A stretch of 64,000 nt of DNA from NCBI GenBank assembly GCA_964504345.1, contig CAZDDX010000003.1:143329-207328 (forward strand). The letters are read 5' to 3'. Both the position numbers and the translations under genes were made by a program. The notes beneath the pieces were generated by a model, which saw nothing but the letters and a program-made list of their open reading frames with translations, made no database searches and was not told where the DNA came from. Below, one piece after another: positions 45,171 to 51,132 of this stretch (positions are counted from its first letter, which is position 1; each line of letters opens with the position of its first letter). This stretch comes from CAMDTE01 sp964504345. Its GTDB lineage: Bacteria; Bacteroidota; Bacteroidia; Flavobacteriales; Schleiferiaceae.

Positions 45171-46151
45171 TTAGGCCCACTGCGTGAGCTTCTTCAGCTT
45201 TGAACGGTACCCCTGCAGGTAGCTGCGTTGGATGCGCTCCTTGAGGAAGGATGCTTGAACGAGTTGCTCCACGGCGTCGGATTTTGAAACCATTGCGGCG
45301 AGGATGGCTTGGGTTTGTTTCTCCGGAATGCCGGCGCGGTGCGCAAGTGTTTGAAATTGTTTCGCCACGGTGCCTTGTGCGGCATTCGGCGGGAGCAGCC
45401 CAAAATCCAAGGCAAAGTCCCGGTCTTCCAAATGAATGCGGCTGTTCAAAAGGTCGTAGGCCGGACTCAATTTGAAATCTCCTTGGGGCGTCTCGACGAT
45501 GGAGAAGTTCTTCAAGTGAGCGTCTCCGTTGGAGAATAAATAATTGAAAACAAGCAGTTTATACAGTTTCAACGACTCTACTTTGTAGCTGGGAAGGTAC
45601 TCCCGCAGGAGTTCAAAGAGGTCCCAATAACTGCCCAAGTATTTGTAGTCTGCTCCGTGCGTTTGCGGGCTCACACCGGCGAGGGAGGCAAAATCTTCCT
45701 GCGCCCATTTCCGACCGTCGGGCATCCGATCAAAGCGTTTGGTCAGGTAGGCGGGCGTTCCGTTTCCAAAAAAGATCAAGGCGTTTTCCGCGGTTTCCAG
45801 GCCAAATACTTGGCTGGCCAGCTGCATGGTCAGGTGCTCGTTGGCCGGCATCTGGTCCGCGTTTCTAGCAACGCTGGGAATGGGTTTAAGAATGTGTGTG
45901 CCCGGCTCGCCTTCCTGGGTCAGTCGGATCTTGTTTTTCACCTGAATCAGCGAAAACTTTTCTTGCACGCCGGAAAGGGAGATACGTGCGGCATTTTCCC
46001 CAAACGCATCCGCATCGGCCCCGATGGTCTGCAACGACGTATAGGGCAGCACGTGGCTGACTTTGTTCCCGCCGAACACGCGTTTGATGCATGTTCTGCT
46101 GTAGGTGATGAATCCGGTGGCTAGGGTGCCGGGGCATCGCGTTGGTTCCAT
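45171..46151 (-). CDS. hipT: HipT-like Ser/Thr kinase toxin (HipA C-terminal domain)
   Basis: A 326-aa HipA-type kinase lacking the N-terminal subdomain carried by HipA. The N terminus has a Cys-containing module (RCPGTL, CIKRVFGG) and an SxSGVQEK Gly-rich loop (Ser58-Leu59-Ser60) of the sort autophosphorylated in HipT. Catalytic NGDAHLKNFS (Asp210) and AYDLLNS (Asp233, the metal-binding Asp) are present, so the enzyme looks active. Known HipA/HipT kinases phosphorylate aminoacyl-tRNA synthetases (GltX or TrpS) and halt growth; the target here is unknown. It starts 9 nt after the HipS-like gene. Length fits HipT better than the ~440-aa HipA. Confidence 0.85.
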   Translation of the reverse strand: MEPTRCPGTLATGFITYSRTCIKRVFGGNKVSHVLPYTSLQTIGADADAFGENAARISLSGVQEKFSLIQVKNKIRLTQEGEPGTHILKPIPSVARNADQMPANEHLTMQLASQVFGLETAENALIFFGNGTPAYLTKRFDRMPDGRKWAQEDFASLAGVSPQTHGADYKYLGSYWDLFELLREYLPSYKVESLKLYKLLVFNYLFSNGDAHLKNFSIVETPQGDFKLSPAYDLLNSRIHLEDRDFALDFGLLPPNAAQGTVAKQFQTLAHRAGIPEKQTQAILAAMVSKSDAVEQLVQASFLKERIQRSYLQGYRSKLKKLTQWA

Positions 46152-46160
46152 CTGCGTGGG

Positions 46161-46484
46161 TTATACGTTTGGAACGACTTTCACCGCACCGACGGTGTCC
46201 TCTCCCGCAACCGCCAGCAACAGGCCGAAGTAATCGTCGGGGTCGATCCGTTTGGCGCGGCAGATTAGACGTTTGTTGGCCCCTTCCGGGATCATGTTGA
46301 AAAAGAAGGGAAAGAGTGTGTCCGATTCAAATTCCAATGCTGCTTTGGGCAGGGTCAGACTGATCGACGGTTTTCGCGGGTCCATCAGCCAGGAAGGGTC
46401 GTAGCTGAAGTGGTAGCCTCCATGATCCAACTGGCTCACGCAACCCGCCAATTGTTCTTTGTAGTAAACGCTCCCGGACCTCAC
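46161..46484 (-). CDS. hipS: HipS-like antitoxin (HipA N-terminal subdomain protein)
   Basis: A 107-aa protein equivalent to the N-terminal subdomain 1 of HipA. YYKEQLAGCVSQLDHGGYHFSYD is the usual strand pattern (first half), then SISLTLPKAALEFESDTLFPFFFNMIPEG, which matches the LFPFFxNLLPEG motif. In HipBST loci this stand-alone unit neutralises the HipT kinase, while HipB only boosts it and represses the operon. It overlaps hipB by 4 nt (ATGA) and precedes hipT by 9 nt, giving the order B-S-T. The assignment rests on the motif and locus order. Confidence 0.8.
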   Translation of the reverse strand: MRSGSVYYKEQLAGCVSQLDHGGYHFSYDPSWLMDPRKPSISLTLPKAALEFESDTLFPFFFNMIPEGANKRLICRAKRIDPDDYFGLLLAVAGEDTVGAVKVVPNV

Positions 46485-46699
46485 GACCTCGGTAGGTGTT
46501 TGACTTGAAGGACCAGCTCCAAGCCGAGTACGTCGGCAAGTTCCGACAGCGTGGCAAAGGTGGGGTTGGCCTTGCCCCCCTCCAGTTGTTTGAGGGTCCG
46601 AAGCCCCACGCCGGAAAGGTCCGCCAAGGTTTCTTGCGTGATCTTCAGGGTTTCCCTGCGCTCTTTAATTTGCCGAACGAGATCGTGAAGGGGCATCAT
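46481..46699 (-). CDS. hipB: HipB-like XRE-family repressor
   Basis: A 72-aa helix-turn-helix protein. The fold IKERRETLKITQETLADLSGVGLRTLKQLEGGKANPT is a standard XRE HTH, followed by LSELADVLGLEL, and lacks the C-terminal extension of E. coli HipB. It begins with two adjacent Met codons (46,697-46,699 or 46,694-46,696). It heads the hipBST-like operon, and two related palindromic sequences upstream (46,752-46,767 and 46,813-46,828) are probable autoregulatory operators. Confidence 0.88.
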   Translation of the reverse strand: MMPLHDLVRQIKERRETLKITQETLADLSGVGLRTLKQLEGGKANPTFATLSELADVLGLELVLQVKHLPRS

Positions 46700-46715
46700 A
46701 CTGCTCGATTTGGTG

Positions 46716-46749
46716 TAAAAATAGCGAAAAACATGTATATTTTACCAAA
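46716..46749 (-). promoter_or_regulatory. Probable promoter of the hipBST-like operon
   Basis: On the minus strand TTTG (46,746-46,749), a 22-nt spacer, then TATTTTTA (46,716-46,723), a TAnnTTTG variant. It ends 16 nt before the hipB ATG. The first HipB-type palindrome abuts its -33 side. Confidence 0.5.
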
Positions 46750-46751
46750 AA

Positions 46752-46767
46752 GAGCATTTAAATGCAC
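46752..46767. promoter_or_regulatory. Putative HipB operator O1
   Basis: GAGCATTTAAATGCAC, containing the perfect 12-nt palindrome GCATTTAAATGC (46,754-46,765). It lies just upstream of the -33 TTTG of the hipB promoter. Confidence 0.6.
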
Positions 46768-46812
46768 TTTGAATCGTTATTTTCTTTGAAAGTCGCTGAT
46801 AGGTATAAAAAA

Positions 46813-46828
46813 GAGCAATTTAATGCAC
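46813..46828. promoter_or_regulatory. Putative HipB operator O2
   Basis: GAGCAATTTAATGCAC, an imperfect version of O1 (two adjacent differences in the centre), with the same A-run before it and CTTT/CCTTT after it. The centres of O1 and O2 are 61 bp apart, about six helical turns. Confidence 0.55.
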
Positions 46829-46900
46829 CTTTTTAAGCATTGGCTTCAGCTCCTTTTTAAAGTCGTCGAAACCCGCTTAGAATTCGTCGCTCGCGGTTAA

Positions 46901-46925
46901 ACCTCCCTCACTTATAATAGGAGGT
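46901..46925. promoter_or_regulatory. 25-nt palindromic operator A, upstream of the WYL regulator
   Basis: ACCTCCC followed by CACT and a variable centre, ending AGGAGGT. Same length, half-sites and CCxCACT block as the sequence at 47,899-47,923. It lies 33 nt before the -33 TTG of the WYL gene promoter. Confidence 0.6.
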
Positions 46926-46957
46926 TTTACACCTCGTATAAAAAACGCCCAAAATCC

Positions 46958-46990
46958 TTGCATAATTCGCGGTTTCTGTTTATATATTTG
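46958..46990 (+). promoter_or_regulatory. Promoter of the WYL regulator, near-leaderless
   Basis: TTG at 46,958-46,960, a 22-nt spacer, and a perfect TATATTTG box at 46,983-46,990. The ATG at 46,998 follows after 7 nt. Confidence 0.65.
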
Positions 46991-46997
46991 GAGCCCT

Positions 46998-47891
46998 ATG
47001 TCAATGGATTATCAGTACCTGGAAATGCTCGTGGCGGCGATGCGTCGAGCCCAAGGAGCGGACATGAAGGAGCTCCTGTATGTGGCGGCGAAGTACACCG
47101 GTAAGAACGTTTCAAAGAAAAGTTTGGAGCGCCACCTGCGCATGCTTCGGGAGAAACACTTGCTCCGGATTGAGGTGCGGAAATACCGCTATTATGTAGA
47201 GCAGGATTTCAACATGAATCGGTTTTTGGCGGCGTCGGTCAACAACCAGTTTGCGGAAATGGTGCAGGTCAAAGGACAGGAGGTTCCAGTGTTTGATTTG
47301 GGGTACTTCAATTTGGGCCACCAAGGGTTTTACATGAAGGACGTCATCTCCGCGTTGAAGCAATCTCGGCGGATGGAGATTGAGTACAAGTCCCTGGCTT
47401 CCAACATCTCCAAGCGTCGTATGGTGGAGCCCATGTTCATTCGTTGGTACGCCAGCCAGTGGTATTTGTTTGCGCGGGACTGCGGATTGGGACCGGACGA
47501 ACCCCCACGCGCGTTCCGACTGGACTGCATCCGGGATGTTCGTTTGGAAGAGCCGTTTGTGGCGCGACCCGAAGATGCCCCGGGGGTTTTTGGACGTCGG
47601 TTCATAGGGGTGTCTGGCCACGACGCGGATGCGCAAGAAGTGGTGCTGCATGTGGATGCTCCAGGTTACCGTTGGCTCCAAGCGACGGTTGATTTTGAAC
47701 AGTTGGACGTGCGCACAATCCCATTGGAGGCACCGCGCGGATGGGTGGAATTGCACTGGACCATTGATCCCAATGCCGAGTTTATGGAGCTGCTGATGCG
47801 CTTGCGGAATTCCTTCCGAATCGTGGCGCCTAATTCCCTTAAAATGCAGTACAAGAAAAGATTGTTGGAATTGTTGAAAGCAATCGATTAA
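46998..47891 (+). CDS. WYL-domain HTH transcriptional regulator
   Basis: A 297-aa regulator. Residues ~1-75 form a winged-helix-like DNA-binding region (SKKSLERHLRMLREKHLLRIEVRKYRYYV). A WYL domain (about 115-200) contains RRMEIEYKSLASNISKRRMVEPMFIRWYASQWYLFARD (the W-Y-L signature is WYLFARD), and the rest is a WCX-like C-terminal extension. WYL domains are commonly found in regulators of phage-defence and stress loci and may sense nucleic-acid ligands. Its own upstream region and that of the next gene carry the same 25-nt palindrome, so autoregulation and control of the AAA-M41 gene are likely. The gene is 68 nt from the AAA-M41 start. Confidence 0.85.
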   Translation: MSMDYQYLEMLVAAMRRAQGADMKELLYVAAKYTGKNVSKKSLERHLRMLREKHLLRIEVRKYRYYVEQDFNMNRFLAASVNNQFAEMVQVKGQEVPVFDLGYFNLGHQGFYMKDVISALKQSRRMEIEYKSLASNISKRRMVEPMFIRWYASQWYLFARDCGLGPDEPPRAFRLDCIRDVRLEEPFVARPEDAPGVFGRRFIGVSGHDADAQEVVLHVDAPGYRWLQATVDFEQLDVRTIPLEAPRGWVELHWTIDPNAEFMELLMRLRNSFRIVAPNSLKMQYKKRLLELLKAID

Positions 47892-47898
47892 AACGTTT

Positions 47899-47923
47899 AC
47901 CTCCCCCACTATTTGAGGGAGGT
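47899..47923. promoter_or_regulatory. 25-nt palindromic operator B, upstream of the AAA-M41 gene
   Basis: ACCTCCC, 11-nt spacer, GGGAGGT: a perfect 7-bp inverted repeat with 18 of 25 bases matching operator A. It lies between the WYL stop (47,891) and the AAA-M41 ATG (47,960), and contains TTTG (47,912-47,915), which could be the -33 element. Confidence 0.65.
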
Positions 47924-47959
47924 GCTGCCGGAGCTTTGTAGAGCTAAAACACCAACTTT

Positions 47960-49975
47960 ATGAAAGACCAGATTCAAGCGCAGCGCGCACGGCTTCGTCG
48001 TGCCCAAGAATTACTCAAGTCTGAATTTATCGGACTGGATTCCATCATTGATTCGTTGATTGATGGGGTTACCGCGTGGGCCTGCATGCCGGAGGCCCAA
48101 CAGCGCCCTACGATCATTGGGTTGTGGGGGTTGACCGGAGTCGGTAAAAGTTCTTTGATCAAGCGCTTGGCGCACCACATGGAATGGACTTCGCGCCTGA
48201 GTATTTTGGACAGCGGGGAGATGAAAGTTTCCAGCAGTCTCAGTACTCGGCTGTCTCAACTGGCCGAAGACGGCAAACTCAACGCGCCTATTTTTCTGCT
48301 GGACGAATTCCAGCGCGGGTTCACGGTGGAAGAGGGCAAAGAAGTGTACGGCGAAGGGCTGCTTTGGGAATGGCTGGACACGGGTAAGATGACGGACACC
48401 TCGCACATCCATAATTTGGCCTATGCCTTTCAAGAAGTGCGCAAATTGCGCCAATGCGTGGAGATGGGGGTAGGAGTAGAAAAAGGGCGCGTGGTATCGG
48501 AAGAGAAGCTCTACCAGAGCATCATGGAAGACCGAGACTACGATTTGCTGGGCGACTTGTTGATTGGAGAAGGCCGAGAGCGCAAGGAGCGCAAACCTTT
48601 TTTTGTGAAGTTCCGCACCTTGGAGTTCATTGCCGATCAAAACCCACGTAAATGGAGCACCGCGTTTACCCTGTATCAAGCCTTGTGCCGTTGCCCGGAC
48701 GGAGCGTCCATGGTGGACCTGTTGGAAGACGAGATCCGAGAGTTGTTGGCTCCACGGGTGTACGACACCCACAACGCGCTGGTGTTTGTGGCAGGAAATC
48801 TGGACGACGCCTACGACATGGCATTTGACGTGGAGGTGGATTCGGACGCCGACGTCATGAAATCCCAGAGTCTGGCTATTGGACTTCCTGAGATCAAGTC
48901 TGCGCTCCTTCGGCGCTACCGACCCGAACAAATTGCGCGTTTGGGCAACCGGCATCTGATTTACCCGGCATTTGGACGCAAGGAATACGAGGAGATCATT
49001 GCGCGCACCACCCAAGAAGTCTTGAGTCGTCACGGCGCGTCGTACGGATTTGATCTGGAGGCCGCCCCAAGTTTATTGGCCGTAGTGTATCAAGAAGGTG
49101 TGGCACCTGCCCAAGGAGTTCGTCCGGTTTTGAGCACGGTGGACCAACTGATCACTTCCCGCCTTCCGGCTATTTATTTATCGGCCTGTGAGCTGGATGA
49201 AGCTACGGACCGAGTGGTGTTGGAAGGTTGCTCTACGGGGAACATGGAGACCAAGTTTTACCGCGGTGGACGCCTGTTGGCCACGACGTCGGATCGGGTG
49301 GTGCTCTTGAACCAAAAAGCCCGCGAGCAAAAAACGCCTGCAACGCGAGCCGTGATTAGTGTACACGAAGCCGGCCATGCCTTGGTTCAATTGTTGCGCA
49401 CCGGGGTTTTCCCAACCCGCCTTACCAGTGTTACGGCCAATCGCTCGTTGCTGGGGTATTCTGCGACACGTCGGGACTCTGGGGTAAAAGTGCGCACGGC
49501 TCAAGATGAATTCGTGAACATGGAGGTGCTTTTTGGCGGTTTGGTGGCGGAGGAGGTCTTGTTTGGCAAGCACCAGGCCACGGCCGGCTCCGGGGATGAC
49601 ATCCTGCAGGCCACTCGCTCGGCGGGCTTGATGATCAAAAAGCGCGGGCAGGGCAGTGTTTATTACCACGGTGACCACCAAGCGTCTGAGTGTGAATGGT
49701 CGGTGAAAGCGGAAGATGCAAAGCTGGATCAGGAAGTTGCCGACACCTTGGCCAAGGCACACGAGTCTGCGCGTCAGTTGTTGGAAGCGCATAAGTCAAC
49801 ATTGGTAGCTCTTGCTCACGAGCTCTACGTGAGGGAGACTTTGACCGAAGAGGACATGCGGGCTTATTGGGTTCAAGAATTGGGCTTGGCTCTGCCGGAA
49901 GTTCGTGTGCAAAAGTTTGACTCGATTTTAGAGGACGCCTTCCAACAGCACCACGGTCTTCGTCGTGTGGGTTGA
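47960..49975 (+). CDS. AAA+ ATPase fused to M41 (FtsH-type) zinc protease, soluble
   Basis: A 671-aa protein. An AAA+ module of ClpX/HslU-like type has Walker A GLTGVGKSS (57-65) and Walker B IFLLDEFQ (111-118). A long middle region (about 200-430) includes an LLRRYRPEQIARLGNRHL stretch that resembles ClpB/ClpX AAA lid sequences. The C-terminal M41 domain has HEAGH (His469, Glu470, His473) and a likely third zinc ligand Asp547 in ATAGSGDDILQAT. Unlike FtsH there is no N-terminal TM pair, and the AAA module belongs to another clade. The protein probably unfolds and cleaves cytosolic targets in an ATP-dependent way; the target is unknown. Codon usage does not stand out. It is next to the WYL regulator, with the shared operator just upstream. 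Confidence 0.8.
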   Translation: MKDQIQAQRARLRRAQELLKSEFIGLDSIIDSLIDGVTAWACMPEAQQRPTIIGLWGLTGVGKSSLIKRLAHHMEWTSRLSILDSGEMKVSSSLSTRLSQLAEDGKLNAPIFLLDEFQRGFTVEEGKEVYGEGLLWEWLDTGKMTDTSHIHNLAYAFQEVRKLRQCVEMGVGVEKGRVVSEEKLYQSIMEDRDYDLLGDLLIGEGRERKERKPFFVKFRTLEFIADQNPRKWSTAFTLYQALCRCPDGASMVDLLEDEIRELLAPRVYDTHNALVFVAGNLDDAYDMAFDVEVDSDADVMKSQSLAIGLPEIKSALLRRYRPEQIARLGNRHLIYPAFGRKEYEEIIARTTQEVLSRHGASYGFDLEAAPSLLAVVYQEGVAPAQGVRPVLSTVDQLITSRLPAIYLSACELDEATDRVVLEGCSTGNMETKFYRGGRLLATTSDRVVLLNQKAREQKTPATRAVISVHEAGHALVQLLRTGVFPTRLTSVTANRSLLGYSATRRDSGVKVRTAQDEFVNMEVLFGGLVAEEVLFGKHQATAGSGDDILQATRSAGLMIKKRGQGSVYYHGDHQASECEWSVKAEDAKLDQEVADTLAKAHESARQLLEAHKSTLVALAHELYVRETLTEEDMRAYWVQELGLALPEVRVQKFDSILEDAFQQHHGLRRVG

Positions 49976-50397
49976 GGCGGGTGGTTCCGCGCCGGCTTTG
50001 GCTGGCGCGGAACGCACCACTCTTTAGGGGCGCTTCCCTTCATGAATGACATGGGCTTTTAAGGGTTCAAGGAAACAAAGGATTCATGCTTCATTTTACC
50101 TGATTTTATTGGGGGAAATGGGCAAGTTTGAGGCGATCATAAAGGAAGTTTGAATTTTGATTTGGAAGTACAGGAAATTTTTCCTATATTTGCAGAGTTC
50201 CATCAACAATCCATTAGCAGAATTCAGCTGCAGAGTGAGGGCCCAAAAGGCATAGCACTCGTCAGCCGGCAGGATTGTATTCTTTTCATGCCCCCAAGTT
50301 GGCCTTTGGGATTGGCAGAAAGAAGGTAAGCTCACCCCGGGGTGTGTGGCAATCCAGAATTCGTGTTCTGATTGTTAAACCATTAAATTACAAAAGG
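49976..50397. other. 422-nt non-coding gap with hairpin, promoter and structured leader
   Basis: It holds a G+C-rich hairpin (49,984-50,013, stem GTTCCGCGCC / GGCGCGGAAC, without a T tail), then a promoter at 50,161-50,192, then about 200 nt of leader before the next ATG. No gene is recognisable. The leader has several pairable stretches: GAGTG 50,233-50,237 with CACTC 50,256-50,260; CTGC 50,228-50,231 with GCAG 50,269-50,272; and a CACCCCGGGGTG palindrome near 50,333-50,344. Confidence 0.5.
50161..50192 (+). promoter_or_regulatory. Promoter with inverted repeat in the spacer
   Basis: TTTG at 50,161-50,164, a 20-nt spacer, and a perfect TATATTTG box at 50,185-50,192. AGGAAA/TTTCCT (50,172-50,185) is an inverted repeat in the spacer, touching the -7 box. 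Confidence 0.65.
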
Positions 50398-50934
50398 ATG
50401 GAACTCCAAAAAATCAAAACAGTCCGCTACGTGTGGCACATGGCGCACCGCGCGTCCTACGACAGCTTCCGAGAAAAGGGGTTGTTGGCCTTTGAATCTT
50501 CGAATTCATTGGTCTTCGCCCACCAACGGCTGCGGGACCCCATGCGCATGTATCCGTTAATTTTTGATGGAATTTGTGCCACTATTGTTGATGAACTGAA
50601 TACCATGGCGGTGCGGATAGACACCCACAGATTGAAAAGAGATTGGTACTTGGATCCCTATCGATTTGAAATCGAATGGACCTCAGAAAAGGGTGATTGG
50701 TCTCATTTTAATTTAAGTACTTATGTGTGTACGAAGGGAACCATTTCTCCTGAGTATTTGGACTTTTTTGAATACGGTATCGAGCGGGAAAAGCCTGAGT
50801 TTCGTTACCGTCGAACCGAGGGAGCTGCGCACATTAGCGCAATACCGTATGGTCAAGAGTTTCGAAGTTTAGCGGGGTGTCCTCTTTATATGAAACCGAT
50901 AAAAGAAGATTCCGAATGGCTGAAGTGCGCTTAA
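50398..50934 (+). CDS. Unrecognised protein with weak ADP-ribosyltransferase-like features
   Basis: A 178-aa protein; start ATG at 50,398 (MELQKIKTVRYVWHMAHRAS), because the upstream in-frame extension lies in the leader. I do not recognise a family. The opening pattern WHMAHRASYDSFREKGLL is like the start of DarT/ART-type folds (H-x-x-H/N ... I-x-x-x-GLL). VFAHQR and AVRIDTHRLKRDWYLDP also resemble RES- or ART-like enzymes. No catalytic triad can be assigned. It is in the accessory region and just before a small membrane protein, with which it overlaps by 19 nt. Confidence 0.5.
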   Translation: MELQKIKTVRYVWHMAHRASYDSFREKGLLAFESSNSLVFAHQRLRDPMRMYPLIFDGICATIVDELNTMAVRIDTHRLKRDWYLDPYRFEIEWTSEKGDWSHFNLSTYVCTKGTISPEYLDFFEYGIEREKPEFRYRRTEGAAHISAIPYGQEFRSLAGCPLYMKPIKEDSEWLKCA

Positions 50935-51074
50935 CTAATTTGGGATTGGTGGTGATGGGAGTCACCACCACCCTACTTTTCTTGGCTACCAAGTGGCATG
51001 GATTCCAAGTGTTGTTTGGCTGGTATTTTTTCTTGTTGTTGGGCCGCACGATGTATCGTGCTGCAAAATCTTGA
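50916..51074 (+). CDS. Small two-TM membrane protein
   Basis: A 52-aa hydrophobic peptide (MAEVRLTNLGLVVMGVTTTL). Two TM segments are predictable (about 8-24 and 28-44). The ATG at 50,916 overlaps the upstream gene by 19 nt; an earlier in-frame ATG at 50,877 would overlap it by 58 nt and is less likely. The overlap suggests a joint role with the upstream gene. No family is recognised, and it may not be real. Confidence 0.45.
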   Translation: MAEVRLTNLGLVVMGVTTTLLFLATKWHGFQVLFGWYFFLLLGRTMYRAAKS

Positions 51075-51132
51075 AATCAACCGTCGGACCGCGCTGGGTT
51101 CGATTAAAAGTTTTTAACCTAAGTAATGGTGT

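Noticed and set aside
49984..50013. Terminator after the AAA-M41 gene
   Set aside because: The hairpin is strong but has no T-run within the next bases; kept only as an unassigned hairpin in the gap note.
50193..50397. tRNA, tmRNA or 6S RNA in the leader
   Set aside because: No T-loop, CCA or known conserved element found; only short pairable stretches were seen.
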